Translations under genes and position numbers: made by a program
In this document: positions 55,035-63,036 of the stretch, piece after piece
Layout: each line of letters begins with the position of its first letter
Numbering within the stretch: the first letter of the stretch is position 1
Assembly: GCF_030915525.1 (NCBI RefSeq)
Contig: NZ_CP133269.1
Span: 893,001 to 957,000, forward strand
DNA length: 64,000 nucleotides
Direction: 5' to 3'
Source: Neobacillus sp. PS2-9
GTDB lineage: Bacteria; Bacillota; Bacilli; Bacillales; Cytobacillaceae
The notes under the pieces: generated by a model
Told to the model about the DNA's origin: nothing
The model's database searches: none
The model's input: the letters and a program-made list of their open reading frames with translations, nothing else

Positions 55035-56090
55035 TTATAATTTTCGATACTTCTTCAATGAAAAGATATTTAGGACGACGAAAATAGCGGCGAAAAGGAA
55101 TAATGCCAACAGGTCACCACTGATATCACTAATACTAGCTCCCCTATACATCACACCTTTTAAAGCATCCCCGGCATAATACATGGGCATGATTTTGGCA
55201 ACGCCTTGCAGCCAGTTAGCCATCCCTTCAATGGGAAAAACACCTGCAAAAAACACCTGTGGAATGACCGCAATCGGGATGAATTGCATCATTTGAAATT
55301 CTGATGCAGCAAAGGTTGATAATAGGATACCAAGTGACAAAGCAACCAATGCTAGCAATAAATTTGTCAGTAGTACATTCCAAACAGACCCGACAAGTAC
55401 AATGTCTAAAATATTAATTGAATAAAAGACAACAATAATTGTTTGAATCACAGCGAAAATACCATAACCAATTAAATACGCTGTAACAATCTCCCAACGG
55501 CGAATTGGAGTGGACATCAGCCGTTCTAATGTACCAGTTGTTCGCTCGCGCAATAGCCCAATACCAGAAATAATAAAGACAAAGAAGAATACGAAAAATC
55601 CAACTAATATGGGGCTAAGGACATCAAAAAAGACGGTATCTTTGTTGCCATACACGTATTTTGTTTCAAGGTGGGTTTGCATCATTTTTGCAGCTGCTGG
55701 GTTTTGTTGCAACAATTTAGCCTGAGACTGTCCGGCAATCGCCTGGTTCACCTTCATTTGTAAGCCCTTCGCTGCCGATGGATCATCATTTAGTATGGTT
55801 AATCTAAACTGTCCATTTTCCTGTTCCAGTAAGCCATCAAGATCATCCTTAACGACCGTTTTTCCTGTTACATTTTCATAAGATTTTACCGTAATTTTTG
55901 CCTCTTTTAGAACTTTGACAAGCTGACCATCTACTGCAGTTACACCTAATTTAGGTTGAACAGTGCTCCCGTTAAATAAAAAATACATCAGGGTTAGGAT
56001 TAGTAAGGGAGCAACTAATAATAAAGCCAAAGTCCGTTTGTCACGTAGCATTTGCTGACAGATTCTTTTGATTAATGCAATGACTCTCAT
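55035..56090 (-). CDS. ABC-2 type exporter permease
   Basis: A 351-residue permease with an N-terminal membrane segment, a large extracellular domain (about 40-165) and five C-terminal helices, with LLRERTTGTLERLMSTPIRRWEIV typical of ABC-2 transporters. It exports an unknown compound together with the ATPase, whose gene overlaps its start by four bases (translational coupling). The TetR gene upstream on the same strand probably controls both. Confidence 0.9.
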   Translation of the reverse strand: MRVIALIKRICQQMLRDKRTLALLLVAPLLILTLMYFLFNGSTVQPKLGVTAVDGQLVKVLKEAKITVKSYENVTGKTVVKDDLDGLLEQENGQFRLTILNDDPSAAKGLQMKVNQAIAGQSQAKLLQQNPAAAKMMQTHLETKYVYGNKDTVFFDVLSPILVGFFVFFFVFIISGIGLLRERTTGTLERLMSTPIRRWEIVTAYLIGYGIFAVIQTIIVVFYSINILDIVLVGSVWNVLLTNLLLALVALSLGILLSTFAASEFQMMQFIPIAVIPQVFFAGVFPIEGMANWLQGVAKIMPMYYAGDALKGVMYRGASISDISGDLLALFLFAAIFVVLNIFSLKKYRKL

Positions 56091-56812
56091 GATTGCTTTA
56101 CCCCCGCTCGTAAGAATACCTCATCGAAATTATCTGTCTCATATAACGCCTTCAACTCCGATGGAGATCCGCTTGTTAGAATTCGACCATCTCGAACCAT
56201 TGCAATATAATCGCATCTTTCTGCTTCATCCATGACGTGCGTAGTCACGATAATCGTTTTTTGCTCATCCTCTTTTAATCGTAAGAACTCTTTCCAAATA
56301 GCCAGTTTTAATTCAGGATCGATTCCCACAGTGGGTTCATCCAGGATTAAGATTTTCGGGTCTTGAATTAAAGCAATGGCAAGGGATAGCCTTCGTTTCA
56401 TTCCCCCTGAATAGGCAGCTACTCGTTTTTTTAGGTCGTCTGTCAGATTGACTAGGCTAGAGACGTAGGCAATCCGCTTCTTCTGGTCTGCCTTTTTTAT
56501 CTTATAAAGGGAAGCAAATAGCTTTAAGTTTTCCTCTCCTGTTAAGTCTACATATAAGGCATCGGATTGAGCCATATAGCCGATGTCCTGCATTAGTGCA
56601 AGGTTAGGCATCTTTTGATCTAACACATGGATGGATCCGGTATCTGCTTTTTCCATTCCGACGATCATTTTAACGAGAGTGGTTTTTCCGGCTCCAGAAG
56701 GGCCGATAAATCCAAACAATTGTCCTTTTTCAATCGTTAGGTTCACATTGCTCAAAACTGTTTTTTTTCCAAAGCTTTTACTGACTTGTTCCACTTTTAT
56801 GGTTGATTCCAT
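56087..56812 (-). CDS. ABC exporter ATP-binding protein
   Basis: A 241-residue ABC ATPase with Walker A GPSGAGKTT, Q-loop YMAQSD, signature YSGGMKRRLSLAIAL and Walker B ILILDEPTVGID, of the drug/bacitracin-export (CcmA) class. GAGGAGG eight bases before ATG 56812 fixes the start. Its stop overlaps the permease start. The 333-bp gap to the TetR gene is mostly the palindromic repeat element. Confidence 0.92.
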   Translation of the reverse strand: MESTIKVEQVSKSFGKKTVLSNVNLTIEKGQLFGFIGPSGAGKTTLVKMIVGMEKADTGSIHVLDQKMPNLALMQDIGYMAQSDALYVDLTGEENLKLFASLYKIKKADQKKRIAYVSSLVNLTDDLKKRVAAYSGGMKRRLSLAIALIQDPKILILDEPTVGIDPELKLAIWKEFLRLKEDEQKTIIVTTHVMDEAERCDYIAMVRDGRILTSGSPSELKALYETDNFDEVFLRAGVKQS

Positions 56813-56933
56813 CAATCATTCCTCCTCGGATGTTGACCGTGTATGTCTTTATTTTACAACGAGTAGAGATAGAAGCAATAAACAATAAACGACAATGTGT
56901 TGATTATCTGTCAAATATCAGGAATGTGTGGAT

Positions 56934-57134
56934 TTTATATAAAGGCTTTGTTAAATTTGCCTGTTGATTTCCGCTCCAGGCACTTCGCTTTCCGTGGGTG
57001 TTTCGGCGAGCCTCCTCGGCGCATGAACCTGTGGGGTCTCCCCTGAACCATACTCCCACAGGAGTCTTCGTGCCTTCCGCTCCAATCAACAGGGTGTAAA
57101 AATCAACACTGTTCTTTAACATAGCCTATATAAA
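56934..57134. repeat. 201-bp palindromic intergenic element (Bacillus-type)
   Basis: Outer inverted copies TTTATATAAAGGCTTTGTT and the complement at 57115-57134 flank an inner 132-bp element (56961-57092) with ends CTGTTGATT and AATCAACAG. Its interior is GC-rich palindromic text (TTTCCGTGGG, GAGCCTCCTCGGCGC, CCCACAGGAGTCTTCG). I recall closely similar sequences scattered in many Bacillus genomes; its role is unknown. It begins right after the TetR stop codon. Confidence 0.75.
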
Positions 57135-57145
57135 AAAACAATAGC

Positions 57146-57751
57146 CTATTTATTAAATCCTGCCACATGTCCAGGTCCTAAAAAGGTTATTCGCGATAAG
57201 ATCATTGCCATTTCCTGCGGTGTTTTTTCCATTCCAGTTTCTAACCAATGCTGAATCACACCAAGATGGGCGGAGCTGACGTAAGAAAAAAGATAGTCGG
57301 CTGGTACGAGCATTTCATCCTTTTTTATTTTGGAAATGACATTTTGGAGGAAGGTTTTTTTTATGATATCCCGTAGTTTTCCCTGAAATTTCGCGTCACC
57401 TTTTGGACCTAAGATTACTTTCATAAAACTTGAATTTTCATGAAATAGTTCAAAAAGCTTAATGATAAAAGGTAATGCGGTATTTTGATTGAAGGTCAAA
57501 ACATCCTTTGGCTGGATCAGTTGAGTTATTTTCACAATTTCGGTTAAAATCTCCGCTTCACTCTTCTCTAACAAATCATATTTATCCTGATAATGCAGAT
57601 AAAAAGTTCCCCGGTTAATATCCGCTTTTTCCGTTAAATCACGGACAGTGAGTCCTTCAAATCCTTTATCCTCCATGAGTTCTGTAAGAGCATCCCGAAT
57701 CAAACGTTTCGTCCGTACAATGCGTTTATCCGTTTTCTTTATATCCGTCAT
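57146..57751 (-). CDS. TetR family transcriptional regulator
   Basis: A 201-residue regulator. The N-terminal helix-turn-helix reads TKRLIRDALTELMEDKGFEGLTVRDLTEKADINRGTFYLHYQDKYDLLE. The C-terminal ligand domain resembles TetR_C_8. AGGGGG eight bases before ATG 57751 supports the trimmed start. It is followed on the same strand by the ABC exporter pair, which it probably represses; its own operator would lie in the 57752-57930 gap shared with the CmpB-like gene. Confidence 0.9.
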   Translation of the reverse strand: MTDIKKTDKRIVRTKRLIRDALTELMEDKGFEGLTVRDLTEKADINRGTFYLHYQDKYDLLEKSEAEILTEIVKITQLIQPKDVLTFNQNTALPFIIKLFELFHENSSFMKVILGPKGDAKFQGKLRDIIKKTFLQNVISKIKKDEMLVPADYLFSYVSSAHLGVIQHWLETGMEKTPQEMAMILSRITFLGPGHVAGFNK

Positions 57752-57930
57752 ATAATAATCCCCCTGTATAGTGCTAAACAAAGTATATTCAACCTGAGGT
57801 AAAATAATCAACATCACGTTCATTATTTGAAGTGATTTTTTAGCCTTATCATAGGTAATTTATTGAATAAATGGAAGCTGAGGGGCTAAAGCTATAGGGG
57901 GAATTTTTAAACTTGAAAGGTGGTTTAGCC

Positions 57931-58524
57931 ATGAGTCTTAGCTTTTTGAATAATATGGAATTCAGACATTTGGAGTTGATTAGTATCGAAGGAGTTGCGA
58001 GGATCGTGTTTTATTTCACGGTGTATTCATTCATTGGCTGGCTGCTCGAAAATAGCTATAGCTTCTTCACTAAACAAATATTTTTCAAGGAGAATTTTTT
58101 ATATGGACCCTTTAAACCGATGTATGGTTTTGCGCCAATCCTTTTGGTTTATTTGATATCACCTAAAAACCATTGGGCGATTGTTTTGTTCCTCTGTGTT
58201 GCAATTCCAACGATAGTGGAGTATGTAAGTGGAGCATTGCTGCAGAAGCTATTCCATAAACAATGGTGGGATTATTCAGATACTCCGCTACAGCTTCACG
58301 GCCATATCTGTTTGCCTTTCTCCGTCTGTTGGGGACTTTTATCGTTAATCTGTTTATTTTCGGTTCACCCTATGATTGCTTCATGGTATGAGACTATTGC
58401 TTTATATTGGGGGTGGATCTGGTCGGCAGTGGGCTTATACTTCCTTGCAGACCTTGTATTAGCGATTCGGAGACACTCTCTACAGGATCTTCTAACTGAA
58501 GAACCAACTAATCCGATTCAATAG
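57931..58524 (+). CDS. CmpB-type putative ABC transporter membrane protein
   Basis: A 197-residue protein with four to five membrane segments and the PF06541-like motifs VYSFIGWLLENSYS, FLYGPFKPMYGFAPIL, EYVSGALLQKLFHKQWWDYS and LHGHICLPFSVCWG. This family is called ABC_trans_CmpB, but transport has not been shown and no ATPase is adjacent in the same orientation. AAAGGTGG before ATG 57931 decides the start. Function unknown. Confidence 0.85.
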   Translation: MSLSFLNNMEFRHLELISIEGVARIVFYFTVYSFIGWLLENSYSFFTKQIFFKENFLYGPFKPMYGFAPILLVYLISPKNHWAIVLFLCVAIPTIVEYVSGALLQKLFHKQWWDYSDTPLQLHGHICLPFSVCWGLLSLICLFSVHPMIASWYETIALYWGWIWSAVGLYFLADLVLAIRRHSLQDLLTEEPTNPIQ

Positions 58525-58545
58525 GGTGCTGACACCATTAAACAA

Positions 58546-58579
58546 AAAAACTCCTATCTGTAAAAGAAGGAGTTTTTGT
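58546..58579 (+). terminator. Terminator after CmpB-like gene
   Basis: AAAAACTCCT and AGGAGTTTTT form a 10-bp stem with a 12-base loop. Confidence 0.85.
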
Positions 58580-58652
58580 ATGTAATTGTTAATAAAGATA
58601 TAATTAATTTAAAAAGTTTTCACGGTTCGAGGAAAATTGGAGGTCACAGGTT

Positions 58653-59837
58653 GTGTCACAAAACAAGGGGAATTCTTTATTAGAAATATGGTTAGTTTCG
58701 ACAAGGCTTGGTTTAACATCATTTGGTGGACCTGTTGCACATTTAGGTTATTTTTTTGAGGAATATGTTCAAAAGAGGAAATGGATTGATGAGAAAAGTT
58801 ATGCAGATTTAGTGGCCTTGTGTCAATTTCTACCTGGTCCCGCAAGTAGTCAGGTCGGCATCGGAATCGGGGTAATCCGTGGTGGATTGCTAGGTGGGAT
58901 ATTAGCGTTTCTTGGTTTTACTGCACCTTCTGTCATAGTTTTAGTTCTTTTTGCAATGATTCTCCAGGGGTTGCAAATAAATGATAGCGGCTGGATTCAT
59001 GGATTAAAAATCGTTGCAGTGGCCGTTGTGGCACATGCTGTATTAGGGATGGCACAAAAGCTTACCCCTGACCTCAATCGGAAAGCTATTGCTTTATTTG
59101 CCTTGGTAGGTACGTTAATGTGGCAAACAGCTTACACCCAGGTCGGTTTAATTATTTTATCTGGTGTGGCAGGATTACTGATTTATAAAAAGCATGAGAT
59201 CGAGCAGATAGATACCAGGTTAGCTTTTCCAATTTCTAAGCGGGTTGGTATTATCTGCTTAGTATTGTTTTTCAGCCTGCTGACTCTTTTACCAATCGTA
59301 AGGGAAGTAACCTCTGTCCGTTGGGTTGCGTTGTTTGACAGTTTTTACCGCTCGGGTTCACTCGTGTTTGGCGGGGGACACGTGGTACTACCTTTGCTTG
59401 AAAGAGAGTTTGTACCGAACGGGTGGCTAACAAAAGAAGAATTCCTAAGCGGTTATGGAGCAGCACAAGCTGTTCCAGGTCCTCTGTTTACCTTTGCTGC
59501 CTATATTGGTGCAGTGATCAACGGTTGGAAGGGTGGCATCTTAGCTACTGTCGCTATATTCTTACCGGCATTCTTACTGGTTTTAGGTGCACTGCCTTTT
59601 TGGAATATGCTTCGTCAAAATCCAAAGATTAAAGGGGCATTAATGGGGGTCAATGCAGCCGTTGTAGGCATACTGATTGCTGCCTTTTATCAGCCCATCT
59701 GGACGAGTTCCATTTTAGCCCCCATTGACTTTGCCTTTGCTGCAGTCTTGTTTAGTATGTTAGTTTATTGGAAGCTTCCACCATGGGTAATAGTCGTTAC
59801 TGGCGCGGTTGGTGGTTCTGTCATTGCTCTACTGTAA
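58653..59837 (+). CDS. chrA: Chromate transporter ChrA (long, two-domain form)
   Basis: A 394-residue protein with two CHR domains: STRLGLTSFGGPVAHLGYF and LCQFLPGPASSQVGIGIG in the first, and SGSLVFGGGHVVLPLLEREFVPNGWLT and AAQAVPGPLFTFAAYIG in the second. It has about ten membrane segments. The family exports chromate by proton antiport; a role in other anions is possible. GTG 58653 follows GGAGG with a nine-base spacer. No chrR or arsenic genes lie beside it. Confidence 0.92.
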   Translation: MSQNKGNSLLEIWLVSTRLGLTSFGGPVAHLGYFFEEYVQKRKWIDEKSYADLVALCQFLPGPASSQVGIGIGVIRGGLLGGILAFLGFTAPSVIVLVLFAMILQGLQINDSGWIHGLKIVAVAVVAHAVLGMAQKLTPDLNRKAIALFALVGTLMWQTAYTQVGLIILSGVAGLLIYKKHEIEQIDTRLAFPISKRVGIICLVLFFSLLTLLPIVREVTSVRWVALFDSFYRSGSLVFGGGHVVLPLLEREFVPNGWLTKEEFLSGYGAAQAVPGPLFTFAAYIGAVINGWKGGILATVAIFLPAFLLVLGALPFWNMLRQNPKIKGALMGVNAAVVGILIAAFYQPIWTSSILAPIDFAFAAVLFSMLVYWKLPPWVIVVTGAVGGSVIALL

Positions 59838-59865
59838 CCTTAGGGGGATTGACTGATAATGGGAG

Positions 59866-59927
59866 TAACGTAGCCGGCTTCTACGTGACCCAAACCTTCT
59901 TTTGTGAGTGTGATGGGTAACGTAGCC
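59866..59927. repeat. Short direct repeat TAACGTAGCC after chrA
   Basis: Two copies (59866-59875 and 59918-59927) in an otherwise featureless 170-bp gap. Confidence 0.5.
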
Positions 59928-59965
59928 CAACCGGTTGATACCATAGGAACTATCCTAAAATAAGA

Positions 59966-60014
59966 AAATGATGTAAAAAACGGCTGAAGATTTCAGCCGT
60001 TTTTTACATCATTT
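59966..60014. terminator. Bidirectional terminator, 23-bp perfect stem
   Basis: Arms 59966-59988 and 59992-60014 are perfect inverted copies around GAT, with A and T runs on both sides (AAAAAACGGCTGAA core). It ends both chrA and the minus-strand amino-acid transporter operon and overlaps the latter's stop codon. Confidence 0.95.
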
Positions 60015-60755
60015 CAAACTACGATTTAAGAATGCCTTTGTCCGTTCATTTTGTGGGTTTGTAAACAACTCATCAGGAGAACCAGATTCAACAATTTCCC
60101 CATTATCCATAAAGATCACTCGGTTGGCCACTTCTTTAGCGAATCCCATTTCATGTGTTACCACAATCATGGTCATATGCTCTTGAGCAAGGTCCTTCAT
60201 GACTTGTAGCACTTCTCCGGTCAACTCGGGATCCAAAGCAGAGGTGGGCTCATCGAATAGAAGAATTTCTGGATTCATCATCAACGCCCTGGCAATTGCT
60301 ACTCTTTGTTTTTGGCCGCCGGAAAGCTTTGCAGGATAAGCCGTTGCGCGGTCTGATAGTCCGATTTTCTTTAGTAATTCACGACTTCGTTGTTGAATTG
60401 CCGCAGTGGATTCCTTCTTTAGCATCCTTGGAGCAAGCTCCAAATTTTCCGTAACCGTCAGATGCGGAAAGAGGTTAAAATGTTGAAAGACCATTCCCAT
60501 TTTGGCATTAATTTGTTTCATCTCTTGTGGATTAGCGTACATACCGTCCTTCACTAAATGACTACCCGCAACAACAATGCTTCCGCCGTCTATTTTTTCA
60601 AGATTGACTAAACTGCGGAGCATCGTGCTTTTTCCAGAGCCGGAAGGGCCGATTACCGCAACGACATCATTTTTCTTCACGTTAAAGCTAATCTGTTTTA
60701 ATACATTCAGATTGCCATACGATTTTTTGAGACTAGTAATTTCTATAATAGCCAT
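60009..60755 (-). CDS. Polar amino-acid ABC transporter ATPase
   Basis: A 248-residue ATPase of the GlnQ/HisP class with Walker [13 protein letters not shown], signature [15 protein letters not shown], Walker [16 protein letters not shown] and the H-loop VTHEM. AAGGAG eight bases before ATG 60755 fixes the start. It is the last gene of a three-gene binding-protein, permease, ATPase operon on the minus strand. The amino acid carried is not predictable. Confidence 0.95.
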   Translation of the reverse strand: MAIIEITSLKKSYGNLNVLKQISFNVKKNDVVAVIGPSGSGKSTMLRSLVNLEKIDGGSIVVAGSHLVKDGMYANPQEMKQINAKMGMVFQHFNLFPHLTVTENLELAPRMLKKESTAAIQQRSRELLKKIGLSDRATAYPAKLSGGQKQRVAIARALMMNPEILLFDEPTSALDPELTGEVLQVMKDLAQEHMTMIVVTHEMGFAKEVANRVIFMDNGEIVESGSPDELFTNPQNERTKAFLNRSLK

Positions 60756-60770
60756 TTTATACACTCCTTC

Positions 60771-61430
60771 CTAATCAAATTTGAGCCGTCTTTCCATCCA
60801 TTTAAAGAACATCGTTAAAATCAGTGTCATAATCAGATAAATGATACCTGCCACAAAGAATGGCACAATGGTAAAATCACGGTTTACAGCTGTTTGAGCA
60901 AAGTGCAGCAATTCAGGAACAGCAACGGCATAGAGTAACGCCGTATCTTTTACCAATGTTACAGATTCGTTCGCCACAGAGGGAAGGGCGATACGGAACA
61001 TTTGCGGCAAAATGACTCTCGTCAATGTCTGCCATTTATTTAATCCTAGAACTTGAGACGCCTCATATTGACCTTTATCAATAGCAAGCAGACCCCCACG
61101 GAAAATTTCAGCAAAATAGGCCGCATAATTCAAGATAAATCCTAGGCAAGCTGCTACGAATCGGTCTATCACTAAGTATTCACCCACAACGGGAATCATA
61201 GGTAAACCAAAGCATATAAATAGGAGCTGGAGCAAAAGCGGTGTACCGCGCATGATATAAATATAGGCCTCTGCAATCAGGGATAGAGGCTTAAAACGGC
61301 TGCCAACAGCTAGTGTTAATAGAAACCCCAGTGGAATGGACACCACAATGGCGATGAGAAACAAGAGGACGGTCATCTGTGCCCCTTCCAGCATGGGTTT
61401 AAGGATAGACATTATATAATCGAATGACAT
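60771..61430 (-). CDS. Polar amino-acid ABC transporter permease
   Basis: A 219-residue permease of the HisM/GlnP class with five membrane segments and the EAA-loop motif EASQVLGLNKWQTLTRVILPQMFRIALP. TYIYIMRGTPLLLQLLFI-type text (AYIYIMRGTPLLLQ) is also characteristic. GGAGG precedes ATG 61430. The gene lies 61 bp after the binding-protein gene, separated by a terminator-like hairpin. Confidence 0.95.
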   Translation of the reverse strand: MSFDYIMSILKPMLEGAQMTVLLFLIAIVVSIPLGFLLTLAVGSRFKPLSLIAEAYIYIMRGTPLLLQLLFICFGLPMIPVVGEYLVIDRFVAACLGFILNYAAYFAEIFRGGLLAIDKGQYEASQVLGLNKWQTLTRVILPQMFRIALPSVANESVTLVKDTALLYAVAVPELLHFAQTAVNRDFTIVPFFVAGIIYLIMTLILTMFFKWMERRLKFD

Positions 61431-61448
61431 AGGAATTCCTCCAAAAAC

Positions 61449-61479
61449 AAAACAGGCTTCCCAAAGGAAATCCTGTTCT
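61449..61479 (-). terminator. Partial terminator between binding-protein and permease genes
   Basis: On the minus strand AACAGG, then GGAA/TTCC and CCTGTT, form an interrupted hairpin followed by TTGTTTTTGG. It is likely to lower downstream expression relative to the binding protein. Confidence 0.6.
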
Positions 61480-61491
61480 GCCTTATATTCG

Positions 61492-62271
61492 TTATTTTAA
61501 TACTTTATCTTCGCCAAACCATTTCTTGGATACTTGAGCGGCAGTGCCATCTTCATTCATATCATCAAGTGCTTTTTGAAGATTTTTCAATAATTCTTCA
61601 TTTCCTTTTTTTACACCAATACCATATTCTTCTGGAGCTAAAGATTCATCTAATACTTTAAATGCCTCTTGCTCTTTTGTCATATAATAATTGATTACAA
61701 TTTCATCAATAACGACTGCATCTAAACGACCACTCTTAAGGTCAGTCAATGCTTGTACATTGTCCGCAAACTCTGTAACAGTTTTAATTTTAGACTTAAT
61801 CGGTGCTGCGTCTAATGCATCTGCTGCAGAAGAAAGTGATTGTAAACCAACAACCTTTCCTTTTAGATCATCTAATTTAGAAAGGCTCGAATCAGCTCTT
61901 GTGACAACTACTTGTGCATTTTTTAAATAAGGCTTCGTGAAAAGAACCTTCTTTTTACGTTCATCTGTAATAGTGTAACCGTTCCAAATCAGGTCAATGC
62001 GCCCACTGCTTAACTCCGCTTCTTTTGTGCTCCAATCGATTGGTTGAAACTTTACCTTTTTCCCCATCTTATCTGCTGCTGCTTTCGCTAAGTCGATATC
62101 AAATCCAACAATTTTGTTATTTTCATCTCTGAAGCCCATTGGTGCGAACTTGTCGTCGATCCCAATGACTAGTGTTTTATTTTCTTTTCCCTCTGCTGAC
62201 TTAGAAGAACATCCTGTAACGAGAGATAACATTGCTGCTATGACTAGAACAATAGTAGCTAAACGTTTCAT
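61492..62271 (-). CDS. Amino-acid-binding lipoprotein
   Basis: A 259-residue extracellular solute-binding protein (family 3). The lipobox LVTGC is at residue 21. Ligand-binding text follows: LVIGIDDKFAPMGFRDENNKIVGFDIDLAKA, then WNGYTITDERKKKVLFTKPY. It delivers a polar amino acid to the downstream permease. AAGGTGG before ATG 62271 supports the start. A TTATCAAA/TTGATAA dyad (62340-62368) near the likely promoter might be an operator. Confidence 0.94.
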   Translation of the reverse strand: MKRLATIVLVIAAMLSLVTGCSSKSAEGKENKTLVIGIDDKFAPMGFRDENNKIVGFDIDLAKAAADKMGKKVKFQPIDWSTKEAELSSGRIDLIWNGYTITDERKKKVLFTKPYLKNAQVVVTRADSSLSKLDDLKGKVVGLQSLSSAADALDAAPIKSKIKTVTEFADNVQALTDLKSGRLDAVVIDEIVINYYMTKEQEAFKVLDESLAPEEYGIGVKKGNEELLKNLQKALDDMNEDGTAAQVSKKWFGEDKVLK

Positions 62272-62339
62272 ATTAAAATACCACCTTATTATTTTTGTAA
62301 ATTAACTTTAGTGCGTTACCACGCTATTACACTACCATA

Positions 62340-62368
62340 TTATCAAAGTGTCGTATATAGCTTGATAA
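62340..62368 (-). promoter_or_regulatory. Dyad near amino-acid transporter promoter
   Basis: TTATCAAA and TTGATAA are inverted copies 14 bases apart, about 70 bp upstream of the lipoprotein gene. A TTATCA/GATAAT promoter may overlap it. The remainder of the 324-bp gap (62272-62595) is AT-rich without a gene. Confidence 0.35.
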
Positions 62369-62595
62369 ATAATAGAAATATTAAAAATATTTAACCGTAA
62401 AGCCTGAAGAAGCTATGGAAAGGTCATCTAGGTGTTCAATACACATGGTTCATATTTTACAATTGTATGAACAAATGAAATTTGGAGGATTACTTCATAA
62501 AAAATGCAAGGTTTCTGCATTAAATCTGCAAATTCCCCCTCTACATTTAACGTATAAACATTTAATAGTTAATCTACTTTGTGGAGGTGGAAAGT

Positions 62596-63036
62596 TTGAA
62601 TAGGATTTTTTTATTTTTGTTGGCAGCAGCCTTTATATTTTCATTTGATGTAAGAGTCCTCGCAGATGAAGGGCATTCACATGATCAAAAAATGGAACAT
62701 GAAAACATGAACCATGATGATATGAATATGAATATTATGGATCATGAAGGAATGGACATGGATCATGAAAGCAGTAGCGATCATGAAGGGATGGACATGG
62801 ATCATGAAAGCGGAAGTGATCATGAAGGAATGAATATGGATCATGGCAGCGGAAGTGATATGGAAGGGATGGACATGGAGGGAGGAAGCCATGAACATCA
62901 CGGACCAGTGGTTGAAACGCCGCCAAATTATAAAATCTTAGGAACATATGGTGCAGTGAATCTAGCATTTATCTTAATCGGTATTTGGAATAAATGGTTT
63001 CGTAGGAATGGGGGAGTAAATAATGGCAATGCCTGA
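62596..63036 (+). CDS. His/Met/Asp-rich exported protein with C-terminal membrane helix
   Basis: A 146-residue protein. A signal peptide (about 1-23) precedes a region of repeats HEGMDMDHES (about 30-110) very rich in His, Met, Asp and Ser. A final membrane helix (about 115-138) and short basic tail follow. Met- and His-rich repeats commonly bind copper, so a metal-binding role is inferred. TTG 62596 is chosen because GGAGGTGG lies eight bases upstream; the GTG at 62581 precedes that site. It overlaps the polyferredoxin gene by 14 bp, so the two are cotranslated. Confidence 0.75.
   Translation: MNRIFLFLLAAAFIFSFDVRVLADEGHSHDQKMEHENMNHDDMNMNIMDHEGMDMDHESSSDHEGMDMDHESGSDHEGMNMDHGSGSDMEGMDMEGGSHEHHGPVVETPPNYKILGTYGAVNLAFILIGIWNKWFRRNGGVNNGNA

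Noticed and set aside
59866..59927. Direct repeat TAACGTAGCC as an insertion-sequence scar
   Set aside because: The copies are short, 42 bp apart, and enclose no element or inverted ends.
62305..62330. T-box-like GTGGTAACGC on the minus strand before the amino-acid transporter
   Set aside because: It lies only about 45 bp from the start codon with no specifier stem and no following terminator, so a T-box riboswitch does not fit.
62677..62968. Minus-strand ORFs opposite the His/Met-rich gene
   Set aside because: They are low-complexity shadows of the GAC/ATG/CAT repeats and have no ribosome sites.
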